DNA of 64,000 bases from Methylobacterium aquaticum (GCF_016804325.1 NZ_CP043627.1:4855001-4919000), one strand, 5' to 3'. Shown: positions 26,938 through 35,825, counted from the stretch's first letter. The notes: generated by a model not told the origin, from the letters alone. Made by a program: numbers and translations.

Positions 26938-27651
26938 ATGAGGCGTTCCCTCGCGCCCGGCGCGGCTTTGGCGGGCTGGACCGAACTCGAGACCGGCCCG
27001 ATCCCCGGCGGGGGCGGGTCCCTGCGGCTGGTGCGGCGTGACGACGAGTACCTGATCGTCGTCGCCGGCATGGAGCTGATGGGCAGCCATCGCAGCGGCT
27101 CGGAGCGGGACCTCGCGTCCCTCGCCTGCGCGGCCCTGCGCGACCGGGCCGGCCCGCGGATGCTGATCGGCGGGCTCGGCATGGGTTTCACCCTGCGGGC
27201 GGCCCTTTCCGAGCTCGGTTCCGACGCACGGATCGTCGTCGCCGAGCTGGTGCCGGCGGTCCTGGCCTGGGCCCGCGGCCCGCTGGCCCACGTCTTCGGC
27301 GGCTGCCTCGACGATCCGCGGGTCGAGATCCGCGAGGCCGACGTCAACCGGGTGATCCAGTCCGGGCCGCAGGCCTGGGACGCGATCCTGCTCGACGTCG
27401 ACAACGGCCCGCGCGGCCTGGTCAGCCGGGCGAACGACCGGCTCTACGATGCCTGGGGGCTGAAGCGGGCGTTCTGGGCCCTGCGGCCGGGCGGCGTGCT
27501 CGCCGTCTGGTCGGGCTGCCCGGACCGTCACTTCAAGGCCCGCCTGCAGCGCATCGGCTTTGCCGTCGTGGAGCACCGCATCCGCTCCGAGCGCCCCGGG
27601 CGGACCCCGCACGTGGTCTGGATCGCCACGCGCCCGGCCGAGGGCGGGTGA
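26938..27651 (+). CDS. Spermidine-synthase-like SAM-dependent methyltransferase fold protein
   Basis: 237 residues. The SAM-binding core is visible: LIGGLGMGFTLRAALSELG (motif I), the acidic residue in IVVAELVPAVLAWARG, and AILLDVDNGPRGLVS (motif with the DxDN stretch of spermidine synthases). The N-terminal part is shorter than in true polyamine synthases, so it may transfer methyl rather than aminopropyl groups. It is 122 nt downstream of the CheB-like gene and may be co-transcribed. Substrate unknown. Confidence 0.75.
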   Translation: MRRSLAPGAALAGWTELETGPIPGGGGSLRLVRRDDEYLIVVAGMELMGSHRSGSERDLASLACAALRDRAGPRMLIGGLGMGFTLRAALSELGSDARIVVAELVPAVLAWARGPLAHVFGGCLDDPRVEIREADVNRVIQSGPQAWDAILLDVDNGPRGLVSRANDRLYDAWGLKRAFWALRPGGVLAVWSGCPDRHFKARLQRIGFAVVEHRIRSERPGRTPHVVWIATRPAEGG

Positions 27652-27787
27652 GGACGCGGCGGGACGCCGGGGTGGCCGGACGATCGACCGCGCGAACCGG
27701 GGTCGTCGACCTTGCCGATCGGCGCGGGCATGTTACGCAGCCTGCGGCCAAGCTTCGCACGGCGTGGCGTACCGGTCTGCGCTCCTC

Positions 27788-30241
27788 ATGCCCCTCCTCG
27801 ATCCCGTCCGCCGCCTTCCGGTTCTCCTGCCGAGCCGACCTGCGTTGGCAGGCCGACGCTTCGCCCGCTTATTTTCTTGGTTCGTCGCAGATTTTTCGCG
27901 CCGAACCGGTCGCCGCTTCGGCGACATCTGCTCAGGGCTGCCGGTTCTGCTCGCGACCGTCCTCCTGCTCGCCCTGGCGCTCCCCGCCTCGGCCCGGGCC
28001 GACGATGCGCGCCGGGCCGCGCTGAGCACCGGCATCGCCACGGCCCGGGCCGAGGCGGATCGCCTGCAGGGCGACTTCAAGGGCCTGCTCGGCGTGCGCG
28101 AGCGGGTCGAGACCCTGATCACCGAGGCCAAGGCGCTGCGGCGGGAGGCGGAGGCGGCCCGGACCCGGCTCCAGGCGCAACTCGCGGAGATCGGCCGCGC
28201 CGCTGTGCCGGAGGCCGCAGGCGCCGAGAAACGAGCGGCCGAGGCCGATCTGGCCCAGGTCGAGGCCCGGCTGCGCCAGGACGGGCAGGCCCTGCGCGCC
28301 GCCGAGGACGTGCTGAACCGGGTGACCGAGGCGCGCCGGTCGCTGTTCGCCCAGCGCCTCCTCGCCCCGAGCCCGAGCCCCCTCGGTCCGGCCTTCTGGA
28401 GCGAGCTCCTCGATCGGGCGGTGCCGCAGATCGGCGAGAGGATGGCGGCGCTCGGCGCGAAGGGCGCGGCGAACGACTGGGACGAGGACCTTCTCGGCCT
28501 CATCGTCTTCCTGGTCGCGAGCGCCCTGATCTACTGGGCCTGCCGGGCGATCGGCCGCCGCCTGACGCGGCGCTGGCGCCGTTTCGCCGGGCGGGCCGGG
28601 ATCGGGCCGCGGCGGGCGGCGGCGGTCCATACCCTGATCGCGCTCGGCATCATGGTGGCGCCGGTCCCGGTGGCGGTGGCCCTGGTGATCCTGCTCGACG
28701 ACGAGCTGGACCTCAGCTCCGGCAGCATCGATTCCGTGCTGGTGCGCCTCGTGGCGGCGATCGCCGGCGTGCTCCTCGGCACCGGTATCCTTCAGGCGCT
28801 GGTGGCGCCGCGCGACCCGTCCGTTAGGCTGCTCGCGGTCGGCGATTCTGCGGCGCGGACGGTCCAGCGCACCGGCGCGGCGATGCTGCTGATCTATGCC
28901 GCGAGCCTCGTCGTCGTCGAGTTCACCGTCATGGCGCAGCTGCGCGCGGCGATCGGCGAGGCCGTGACGAGCCTCGCGGTCCTCGCCTGCTGCGTCCTCC
29001 TCAGCCTCGCCCTGGCGCGGCTCGCCCATGCCGAGCCCCCGGATGCGGACGAGGCGGCGGCGATGCCGGCGGCCTCCCCGGTCGGCTTCCTCGGCGCGCT
29101 GGCGCCCCTGGCCTGGGTGGTCACCGCCGCGGCCTTCGCCTGCACGCTTCTCGGCCTCACGGCGCTCGGCTCGTTCCTGATCGGGCGCCTCCTCGTCACC
29201 GGGGTGCTGGTGGCCTTCGGCTGGATCGTGCTGATCGGCGTCGACACGCTCTCGGTCGGGGCGGAGGACGTCGCCCGCTCGCCCCGGCTGTCGCGGCTGT
29301 GCCGGACGTTCTCGCTCCGTCCGGAACTGCTGGCTCTCGCCTCGATCGTGGTCTCGGGCCTGCTGCACGCCCTCGTCGTCGGCGCGATGGTGTTCGTGGT
29401 CGTCGGCCCGTGGAGCCTCGCCCATGGCGACCTGAACCCTTTCCAGGACGCCTTCCTCGGCACGACGGTGGCGGATCTGCGCGGCTGGATCGGTGCGGCG
29501 GGCCTCGCGCTCTTCGTCTTCGGGCTCGGCCTGCTCGCGACCCGGCTCGCCACCGGCTGGCTCGACCGGCGCTTCCTGCCCCAGACGCGGCTCGACGCGG
29601 GGGCGCGCTACTCGGTCATCACCGTGGTGGGCTATGGCGGGCTCGCCGTCACCCTGGTGGCGGCGCTCGGCCAGCTCGGGGTGAATCCGCAGAGCCTCAC
29701 GGTGATCGCCGGTGCCCTCTCGGTCGGCATCGGCTTCGGCCTGCAGAGCATCGTGTCGAACTTCGTCTCGGGGCTGATCGTGCTCGCCGAGCGGCCGGTC
29801 CGGGTCGGCGACCTCGTCACCGTCAAGGGCGAGGAGGGCCGGGTGAAGAAGATCAGCGTGCGCTCGACCCTGATCGCCACCGGCGACCGCACCGACCTCG
29901 TGGTCCCGAACACCGACCTCATCACCTCGATCGTCCGCAACAAGACGCTCACGGACGACACCCAGCGCCTGCGCGTGCCGCTGCTCCTCGACAGGGACAC
30001 CGACATCGAGGTGCTGAACGAGATCCTGGTCAAGGTGATGGAGCGCCATCCCAACGTCGCGCCGACGCCCGCCCCGAGCGCCCTGCTGATGCGGATCGGC
30101 GAGAACGGCCTCGAATACGAGGTGCGCTGCTTCCTCGTCGACCTCGCGGCGGGCGACACGACCCGCAGCGAGCTGAACACGATCTGGCTGACGCTGTTCC
30201 GCCGCGCCGGCATCACCCTCGGCGGACCGCCCCGGGCCTGA
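27788..30241 (+). CDS. Large MscS-family mechanosensitive channel with repeat-derived N-terminus
   Basis: 817 residues from the ATG at 27788. The first 50 residues are encoded by dispersed repeat copy B (PALAGRRFARLFSWFVADFS). A signal-like segment follows (LLATVLLLALALPASARA), then a periplasmic coiled-coil region at about residues 75-190, about eleven hydrophobic helices, and the MscS core: a glycine-rich pore helix and hinge (IAGALSVGIGFGLQSIVSNF), SGLIVLAERPVRVGDLV and a C-terminal beta domain. This is the long MscK/DUF3772 type, a tension-gated channel that vents solutes on osmotic downshock. The true start is uncertain because no in-frame ATG lies between the repeat and the signal segment. 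Confidence 0.85.
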   Translation: MPLLDPVRRLPVLLPSRPALAGRRFARLFSWFVADFSRRTGRRFGDICSGLPVLLATVLLLALALPASARADDARRAALSTGIATARAEADRLQGDFKGLLGVRERVETLITEAKALRREAEAARTRLQAQLAEIGRAAVPEAAGAEKRAAEADLAQVEARLRQDGQALRAAEDVLNRVTEARRSLFAQRLLAPSPSPLGPAFWSELLDRAVPQIGERMAALGAKGAANDWDEDLLGLIVFLVASALIYWACRAIGRRLTRRWRRFAGRAGIGPRRAAAVHTLIALGIMVAPVPVAVALVILLDDELDLSSGSIDSVLVRLVAAIAGVLLGTGILQALVAPRDPSVRLLAVGDSAARTVQRTGAAMLLIYAASLVVVEFTVMAQLRAAIGEAVTSLAVLACCVLLSLALARLAHAEPPDADEAAAMPAASPVGFLGALAPLAWVVTAAAFACTLLGLTALGSFLIGRLLVTGVLVAFGWIVLIGVDTLSVGAEDVARSPRLSRLCRTFSLRPELLALASIVVSGLLHALVVGAMVFVVVGPWSLAHGDLNPFQDAFLGTTVADLRGWIGAAGLALFVFGLGLLATRLATGWLDRRFLPQTRLDAGARYSVITVVGYGGLAVTLVAALGQLGVNPQSLTVIAGALSVGIGFGLQSIVSNFVSGLIVLAERPVRVGDLVTVKGEEGRVKKISVRSTLIATGDRTDLVVPNTDLITSIVRNKTLTDDTQRLRVPLLLDRDTDIEVLNEILVKVMERHPNVAPTPAPSALLMRIGENGLEYEVRCFLVDLAAGDTTRSELNTIWLTLFRRAGITLGGPPRA
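27835..27944 (+). repeat. Dispersed structured repeat, copy B, inside the MscS reading frame
   Basis: It aligns with copies A and C along the whole element. The first hairpin is GCGTTGG-CAGG-CCGACGC, with one G-U pair. The second has an outer stem GCAGAT with ATCTGC and an inner stem CGCCGAA with TTCGGCG around CCGGTCGCCGC. Two inner base pairs differ from copy A on both sides. The copy overlaps codons 17-52 of the annotated channel gene and is read in frame. Confidence 0.8.
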
Positions 30242-30277
30242 CCGGCAAATGGCCCGGCAAGTGGGTCGGCAAGCGGC

Positions 30278-30418
30278 TCAGAGCGCCGCGACGAGCGGCA
30301 CGGCCACCACGAGGGCGATGGCCACCGCGAGCGCGACCGAGAGGCCGAGGGCGATCACGGGCCCGGCCGACGGTCGCTCCTCGGCCGTCCGCGGCCGTTC
30401 GACAGGGAGCAGGGTCAT
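30278..30418 (-). CDS. Small single-pass membrane protein
   Basis: A possible 46-residue protein starting MTLLPVERPRTAEERPSAG and ending in one long hydrophobic helix (VIALGLSVALAVAIALVVAV). It is convergent with the channel gene, 36 nt after its stop. No clear ribosome binding site is seen, and no family is recognised. The coding call rests on the transmembrane pattern alone. The following stretch, 30419-30831, holds no other supportable gene and should carry the promoter of the lipoprotein gene at 30832. Confidence 0.4.
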   Translation of the reverse strand: MTLLPVERPRTAEERPSAGPVIALGLSVALAVAIALVVAVPLVAAL

Positions 30419-30831
30419 CACGAAGCCGATTGTCGACGCTTGAAATCCGCCACCAGGATAGCACGCTCCGCAAGACGAGACAGGCCGCAACCCACGCTCC
30501 GCGTCTCGAAGATCTTGTCCCACGTCTCAAAACGTTTCGTGCCGTGCCGTGTCCGCGACGACGGGGGACGCCCGGCCGGTTCGTGCACCGGCGAGACCGG
30601 GATCGTCGACTCGATGAGACCCGCCGTGGCGACCGGACCGGCCGTCTCATTTGTCGGAACGTGCCGTCTCAATCGCGGCAACCGCCCTGGACAGGCGGAT
30701 ATCGCTGCGAAACAAGCGGGTGGGTCTCACGGCAAAGCTTGTCGCGACCGGCCCGGGATCCCCTTCATCCTTCACCGCCCTCCTGACAGTGGACGCGGCC
30801 GCCGGGCGGCCCTCCGCGCGAGCCCGACGTG

Positions 30832-31254
30832 ATGCGCATCATCGCCGCTTCCTTAAGCTTCCTCGCCCTGACCGCCTGCGGGACCGTGACCCGCGGGACG
30901 ACCGAGCAGATCACCTTCCTGTCGGAACCGCCGGGCGCCGCGATGCGCACCTCGTTCGGTCCGACCTGCCCGGTCACGCCCTGCACCCTCGACATCCCGC
31001 GCAAGCAGGAATTCGTCTCGACCTTCTCGCTGCCCGGCCATGCCGACGTGGACGTGCCGGTCGTCACGAAGGTGAGCGGGACGGGCGGCGCCAGCATGGC
31101 GGGGAACCTCGTCGCGGGCGGCGTCATCGGGGCCGGGGTCGACGCCTATAACGGCACCGCCTACGACCATACCCCGAACCCGGTCATCGGGCGGATGGTC
31201 CCGTTCTCCTCGCCGTTGCCGGCCCGCCGCCGCCGCGCCGCGCCGCAGAGCTGA
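30832..31254 (+). CDS. Uncharacterised lipoprotein
   Basis: 140 residues with a lipoprotein signal peptide (MRIIAASLSFLALTACGTV, lipobox LTAC). A GTG three bases upstream is an alternative start. The mature part (TEQITFLSEPPGAAMRTSFG, then CPVTPCTLDIP) has the look of a short PEGA-like beta domain with a Cys pair, followed by a glycine-rich segment (GGASMAGNLVAGGVIGAGVD) found in outer-membrane-linked lipoproteins. It is 14 nt before a second lipoprotein gene, so the two form an operon. Function unknown. Confidence 0.75.
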   Translation: MRIIAASLSFLALTACGTVTRGTTEQITFLSEPPGAAMRTSFGPTCPVTPCTLDIPRKQEFVSTFSLPGHADVDVPVVTKVSGTGGASMAGNLVAGGVIGAGVDAYNGTAYDHTPNPVIGRMVPFSSPLPARRRRAAPQS

Positions 31255-31268
31255 CGGAGCCCGCCCCG

Positions 31269-31775
31269 ATGTCCCCGACGACCCCGCGCCGCCTGGCGGC
31301 GGGCGCCACTCTCCTGGCGGCCCTCGCGACCGGCGCCTGCCAGACCTCGTACAAGAGCAACAACACCGGCATCGGCCTCACCGGCGGCGTGCGCGCCGAG
31401 GCGGTGACGCCGGACCTCTACCGCATCGAGGCCCGGGGCAACGGCTTCACCAGCAAGGGCCGGGTGCAGGATTTCGTGATGCTGAAGGCGGCCGAGATCA
31501 CCCTCGCCAACGGCCGCACGCACTTCCTCGTCACGGATTCCCGCGACACCACCGAGCGCAGCCACTACCGCGGGGCGTCCCGGTCGGAGACGGTGTGGCG
31601 GGGCGATTCCCGCGTCACCACCACCACGCCGGGCTTCGTCAACACGGTGGTGCGGCCGGGGGAGGATTCCTACGTGCGCCTGCTCTCGAAATCCGCCGGG
31701 CCGCTGCCGCCCGACGCGCTCGACGCCGCGGACGTGATCCGGGTGGTCGGTCCGCGCGTGGCGCAGGACGACTGA
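31269..31775 (+). CDS. CC0125/CC1285-type lipoprotein
   Basis: 168 residues with a signal peptide and lipobox Cys (LLAALATGACQT). The mature part matches a small alphaproteobacterial lipoprotein family: GIGLTGGVRAEAVTPDLYRI, EARGNGFTSKGRVQDFVMLK then AAEITLANGRTHFLV. It would be anchored in the outer membrane on the periplasmic side. The biochemical role is unknown in the family. The start follows the preceding lipoprotein gene by 14 nt. Confidence 0.75.
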   Translation: MSPTTPRRLAAGATLLAALATGACQTSYKSNNTGIGLTGGVRAEAVTPDLYRIEARGNGFTSKGRVQDFVMLKAAEITLANGRTHFLVTDSRDTTERSHYRGASRSETVWRGDSRVTTTTPGFVNTVVRPGEDSYVRLLSKSAGPLPPDALDAADVIRVVGPRVAQDD

Positions 31776-31782
31776 TCTGATA

Positions 31783-31944
31783 TCAATGGCCCAAGATGCT
31801 GACGCATCGGGCCATTGAGCCATCTCGAATTGTCTATGCCAAGCCAGAGGCTTGACGAAAATTCGAGAACGGAACCAAAGGTCGTTTCCAACGACCGTTG
31901 GTATGAGATGCCAACCCGTCGATCTCGGGCAAGCCCGAGATCGA
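31783..31944. repeat. Highly structured intergenic region with several palindromes
   Basis: The first hairpin pairs TCAATGGCCC (31783-31792) with GGGCCATTGA (31809-31818), extended by GATGC with GCATC. Next, TCTCGAATT pairs with AATTCGAGA around AAGCC-AGA-GGCTT. Then GGTCGTT-TCC-AACGACC (31880-31896), and a perfect 12-bp arm pair at 31919-31930 and 31933-31944. It lies in the 31776-32364 gap between a lipoprotein gene and an AraC-type gene. It looks like a composite REP/BIME-type element and may end the lipoprotein transcript. The rest of the gap shows nothing. Confidence 0.75.
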
Positions 31945-32364
31945 CGCGCCGTCGGCGTCCTGATGCGACGGCCGGACCCGCTCGGGCATGGGACGTTTGC
32001 GGCTTCGCCGCGCGGGATTTCCGCATCGCGACGAACCTCGATGGCGCGCCGGAGACCCGGCGGCGACGCGAGACGGAACCGGCGATCGTCTTCGGCGACC
32101 GCCGGTATCGGATCCCCACGGCCGTGACCGATGCCGACGGCGGCCCGCGTCGTTTCAGGATTGACCTTGCGCTGACAAGCGCCCAATCCTGCCGGTGCAT
32201 CGCCGCGGCACGACGATCTTGCTCACGATCGTCTTGGCCTGGACCTTTCGATGCCAGGCGACGGGCGCCCCTCCCGGGTGGACGCGCCTCGACCCCAGGA
32301 GGAGCCGCGTTCATCCCCGCAAGGCACGAACGCGGCGCGGATACCGGCGGCGGACGCTGACGCG

Positions 32365-33393
32365 ATGGCGGACGAAGACGCGGCAACCGACCTGAGGCTC
32401 GAGCGGCTCGCGGCCGAGCAGCAATTCACCCTCTGGCACGACCTGGTCCAGCCCCTGTTCCGGGTCGGCGTCGAGGACGAGGCGATGGCGACGTTCCGGG
32501 CCGAGGTGCGCGGCGCCCCGATCTCCGACGCCCTGCTGACGGCCTGCACGTCGCGGGCGCAGTCCTTCGAGCGCAGCATGAGCGACGTCCGCAGTTCCGG
32601 CTGGGACCACGTCGTGATCCAGCATTACGTGTCCGGCGGCTTCGAGGGCCGGTGCGGCGACCGGGACGTGTCGGTGCGGGCCGGGGACATCAACGTCCTC
32701 GACCTCAACCGCACCCTGCACACGCGGGCGACGGACTTTTCGAACCTCACCCTGATCCTGCCGCGGGACCGCCTGCCGATCGCCGGGTCGCACGACCTGC
32801 ACGGCCGGGCGATCGGCGGCGACAGCGCGCTGGCGGCGGTGATCGGCAGCCACATGCGCAGCCTGGCCGAGCATGCCGGCTCCCTCTCGCCCCGGGAGGC
32901 GAGCACCGCCATCGAGGCCCTGTGCCTGCTGCTCGCGGGCAGCGACCTGCGGGAGGCCGACCCGATGGTGCGCGCGGCGGCCTGCGCCAGCGTGCACGAG
33001 CGGATCTGCACCTATATCGACCGCCACCTCGACGACCCGGCCTTGAGCCCGGCCGGGATCGCGGCGGCCTGCCGGGTGTCGCGGGCGACCCTGTACCGGC
33101 TGTTCGGCTTCGACGGCGGCGTGATGGCCTACGTCGCCGGGCGCCGGCTCGACCGGGCCTTCATGGCCCTGTGCCGGCCCGACGACGGGCGCAGCAGCAT
33201 CGCGCAGGTGGCCTTCCGCAGCGGCTTCACCAGCGAGACGCATTTCAGCCGGTCGTTCCGGACCCGGTTCGCGATGAGCCCGCGGGACGCCCGCCGCCGC
33301 GCCCGCGAGGGCCTGCACCCGGCCGGGGCGGCCCCCGGCCTCGGCCCGCGCGACTGGCTGCAGGCGATGCGGCGCATCCGCGAGACCTTCTGA
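32365..33393 (+). CDS. AraC family transcriptional regulator
   Basis: 342 residues from the ATG at 32365; upstream in-frame starts to 32251 would add a low-complexity leader and are less likely. The N-terminal half is an AraC_binding_2-type domain (EQQFTLWHDLVQPLFRVGVE through LILPRDRLPIAGS). The C-terminal third has the double helix-turn-helix: LSPAGIAAACRVSRATLYRL and SIAQVAFRSGFTSETHFSRS, then FRTRFAMSPRDARRRAR. Regulators of this class often activate catabolic genes next door, but no obvious target operon is adjacent. Confidence 0.85.
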   Translation: MADEDAATDLRLERLAAEQQFTLWHDLVQPLFRVGVEDEAMATFRAEVRGAPISDALLTACTSRAQSFERSMSDVRSSGWDHVVIQHYVSGGFEGRCGDRDVSVRAGDINVLDLNRTLHTRATDFSNLTLILPRDRLPIAGSHDLHGRAIGGDSALAAVIGSHMRSLAEHAGSLSPREASTAIEALCLLLAGSDLREADPMVRAAACASVHERICTYIDRHLDDPALSPAGIAAACRVSRATLYRLFGFDGGVMAYVAGRRLDRAFMALCRPDDGRSSIAQVAFRSGFTSETHFSRSFRTRFAMSPRDARRRAREGLHPAGAAPGLGPRDWLQAMRRIRETF

Positions 33394-33432
33394 ACCGCCG
33401 GAGCGTCGAAGGGGCGCCGCGCTCCCGGGCCG

Positions 33433-33780
33433 TCAGGGCAGCGCGCCGATCAGCTCCTTGGCGCGGGTCATGGTGTCGTTGCAGGCTTGGGCGTTCCCGG
33501 CCCGGTCCTGGTCGCGCGCCGTGGCGATCAGGCCGCGCGCCTCGGCGATGTGGTCGGGCGTCGGAGCCGTCGCGGGGTCGCTCGGCTTGCCCGGAGGAGG
33601 CGCCGCCAGCGCCTTGGGCGAGCCCGTGGTCACCGGCGTCCCGCCGGTCACCGCCTTGGCCCCCGGGCTCTCGAGCCGGCGCTCGATCGTGGCGATCTGC
33701 TCGGCGCAGGGCGTCGCCGCGGCGGCGACCGGAGCCAGAACGGTTGCCGAGATCAGTAGTCCTTGCAGCGTCGCGCGCAT
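33433..33780 (-). CDS. Small secreted protein
   Basis: 115 residues. The ATG at 33780 is fixed by AGGAGGGC upstream and a signal peptide (MRATLQGLLISATVLAPVAA, cleavage near AAA). The mature protein has a Cys in TPCAEQIATIERRLE, a proline/glycine/threonine-rich middle and a helical C-terminus with a second Cys (IAEARGLIATARDQD, then NAQACNDTMTRAKELI). The two cysteines could form a disulfide between two helices. No known family is recognised with confidence. It is convergent with the AraC gene. Confidence 0.7.
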   Translation of the reverse strand: MRATLQGLLISATVLAPVAAAATPCAEQIATIERRLESPGAKAVTGGTPVTTGSPKALAAPPPGKPSDPATAPTPDHIAEARGLIATARDQDRAGNAQACNDTMTRAKELIGALP

Positions 33781-33885
33781 CGCGGTGCCCTCCTGGCGAA
33801 AGCCGCCTCTCTCCGGGCGGCAGCCCCGGGCAACGGATGACCCCGCCGGCGGTTCGCGCCGCCGGTGTCGCACGATCCCGTCCTC

Positions 33886-33995
33886 AGCGGACCCGCACTG
33901 GCAAGCCGACGCTTGCTCCGCCGGACTCCTGGTCGTTCCGCGGGTTTTCTCCGCGGGACCGGCGGCCGCCTCTGCGAAACCCGCTCAGCTCCGCC
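33886..33995 (+). repeat. Dispersed structured repeat, copy C
   Basis: The most diverged copy. The outer stem of the main hairpin is GCGGGTTT with AAACCCGC; against copy A, two A-T pairs have become G-C pairs on both strands. The inner stem CGCGGG with TCTGCG uses two G-U pairs, and the loop keeps CCGGCGGCC. The first hairpin is weaker here. It lies between two minus-strand genes and reaches the stop codon of the gene at 33985-34260. Confidence 0.72.
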
Positions 33996-34260
33996 TCTCG
34001 GCCGAGGCGGCCTGGACCAGATGCAGCACGTCGCGGCGGACCCGCGGGTCGGTGATCCGGCCGAAGGCGCGCAGGAGCTCGATCGCCTCGCTCTCGAACT
34101 CTCGCCCCGGTGGGGTGCCCACGTCGACCGGATCGATCGGGCCCCCGAGCACCGCCTCTATCTCGCGCAGGCGCTGCACCGACAGGTTGCCGGTCGGCAC
34201 GGCATCGTCCCCGCGAGCGGTCCTCGACCATCTGCCGGTACGGAACACGCCATCGGACAT
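33985..34260 (-). CDS. Small protein resembling an XRE regulator that lacks its DNA-binding domain
   Basis: 91 residues. The ATG at 34260 has a near-perfect ribosome binding site (AGGAGGTGGCG), so it is probably translated. The middle (LSVQRLREIEAVLGGPIDPV) and end (EAIELLRAFGRITDPRVRRD, then VLHLVQAAS) resemble the C-terminal half of alphaproteobacterial XRE-type regulators, while the helix-turn-helix expected in between is absent. It could be an internally deleted regulator or a short dimerising relative. The stop codon lies within dispersed repeat copy C. The 271-nt gap upstream to 34531 shows nothing else. Confidence 0.6.
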   Translation of the reverse strand: MSDGVFRTGRWSRTARGDDAVPTGNLSVQRLREIEAVLGGPIDPVDVGTPPGREFESEAIELLRAFGRITDPRVRRDVLHLVQAASAERRS

Positions 34261-34531
34261 CGCCACCTCCTGCAACCGAGCCGGCCCCGGCACCGCCGAT
34301 GCTGCACCCGATCCGGTCCCCGCACCATTGCAAAACAGGTTACCGACCCAATCATTCGCAGACAAACGACAGGACTGCGTTCACAGGGATGTGATGGGCG
34401 CGCCGTCGCCGGCCAGGAGGGGGCCGGCAGCGGCGGCAAGGCCCAGCCATTCGCGACCGGCATGCCTCCCGCGGCCGGCCTCGCCCTACACAGGCAGGAA
34501 CCCCGCGACGAAACCGTGAGTCGACCGCGCG

Positions 34532-35749
34532 ATGAAGATGTCACCGAGGCGTCCCGACCGGCCGGCCGGCCGAGACGCATCCAGCCGAGAGACGCCCCGC
34601 CAAGCCTCGCTGCCGCTCCTCGTCGCCGTCACCATGACAGGCACGGTGGCCCTGCACATCTTCGTGCCGGCTTTGGCTGCCGCCGCCGCCGATCTCGGCA
34701 CCACGCCGGTGGCGGCACAGCTCACCATCACCCTCTACCTCGTCGGCCTCGCCTGCGGACAACTGGTCTACGGACCGCTCTCGGACCGGTTCGGCCGCCG
34801 CCCGGTGCTGATCGCCGGACTGTCGCTCTACCTCGCCGGGTTGCTCCTCGCGATTCCCGCCCGATCGATCGAGGTGCTGATCGTCGCCCGGATCCTGCAG
34901 TCGCTCGGGGCCTGCGGCTCGCTGGTGCTCGGCCGGGCGATGGTGCGCGACGTCTCGACCGCGACCGACGCCGCCCGCAAGATCGCGATCCTCACCATGG
35001 CGATGACGCTGACCCCGGCCCTCGCCCCGGCGATCGGCGGCCTCGTCGCCGGGGCCTTCGGCTGGCGGGCGGTGTTCGTGGTGCTGGCCGCCCTGGTGGC
35101 GACCCTGGGGGCGCTCGTGGTCCTGACGCTGCCGGAGACCAACCGGCGGCCGGTCGCGCTGCCGGGCATCGGCGCCGTCGCGGGCGCCTACCTCCGCCTC
35201 CTGCGCCATCCCGGCTACCGGGCCTACCTGCTCGCCGGGGCCTGCGCCGGCACCAGCCTCTACGCCTTCCTGGCGGTGGCGCCGTTCCTCCTCGTCGACC
35301 GGCTCGGCCGCTCGGCGCAGGAGGTGGGGCTCGATTGCCTGATCGTGGTGGCCGGGATGGTGGTCGGCTCGGCCGTCGCCGGGCGCCTCGCCGGCCGGAT
35401 GCCGATCCTGCGGGCGGCGAAGATCGGCAACGGCATCTGCCTCGCCTCGGCCCTGGCCCTGCTGGCGGTCGACCTGTCCGGGCATCTCACCGTCGTGACG
35501 CTGCTCGCCCCCCTGGTCCTCTACGCGGTCGGCATCGGGCTCCTCGGCCCGAATGCGGTGGCGGGGCTGATGAACGTCGATCCGCACGCCGCCGGGGCGG
35601 CCTCGAGCCTCTACGGCTTCACCCAGATGGCGCTGGGCGCCCTGTTCACCCTCGTGGTCGCCACCTGGCACGACGGCTCGGCGACCCCGGTGGCGGCGAC
35701 CCTGGTCGGCGCCGCCATCATCGCCGCGCTCTCGCTGCGGCGGGCGTGA
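34532..35749 (+). CDS. MFS efflux transporter, Bcr/CflA (DHA1) family
   Basis: 405 residues with twelve predicted helices. Helix 1 is LPLLVAVTMTGTVALHIFVP, the loop 2-3 motif A is GPLSDRFGRRPVL, and motif C-like TPALAPAIGGLVAGAFGW lies in helix 5, marking a drug:H+ antiporter. LPETNRR after helix 6 is typical of Bcr/CflA proteins. It would export a drug or metabolite at the cost of proton motive force. The start could also be the ATG at 34538. There is no linked regulator gene; the small protein at 33985 is divergent from it. Confidence 0.9.
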   Translation: MKMSPRRPDRPAGRDASSRETPRQASLPLLVAVTMTGTVALHIFVPALAAAAADLGTTPVAAQLTITLYLVGLACGQLVYGPLSDRFGRRPVLIAGLSLYLAGLLLAIPARSIEVLIVARILQSLGACGSLVLGRAMVRDVSTATDAARKIAILTMAMTLTPALAPAIGGLVAGAFGWRAVFVVLAALVATLGALVVLTLPETNRRPVALPGIGAVAGAYLRLLRHPGYRAYLLAGACAGTSLYAFLAVAPFLLVDRLGRSAQEVGLDCLIVVAGMVVGSAVAGRLAGRMPILRAAKIGNGICLASALALLAVDLSGHLTVVTLLAPLVLYAVGIGLLGPNAVAGLMNVDPHAAGAASSLYGFTQMALGALFTLVVATWHDGSATPVAATLVGAAIIAALSLRRA

Positions 35750-35825
35750 GCCGGCCCACCGGCGGGCGTCGCGCGTCCCTCGCCATGCCCCTGGCCATGC
35801 CCCTCGGCGTCCCTGTGAACACACG

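Noticed and set aside
31783..31944. A CRISPR array
   Set aside because: The region has several different palindromes, not regularly spaced identical repeats, and no cas gene is in the window.
31815..32360. A plus-strand open frame of 181 residues before the AraC gene
   Set aside because: It runs through several palindromes, has Arg-rich composition without domain signs, and lacks a ribosome binding site.
35770..35810. A short tandem repeat containing GCCATGCCCCTG twice
   Set aside because: Only two copies in a GC-rich spacer with no associated structure; probably simple slippage.
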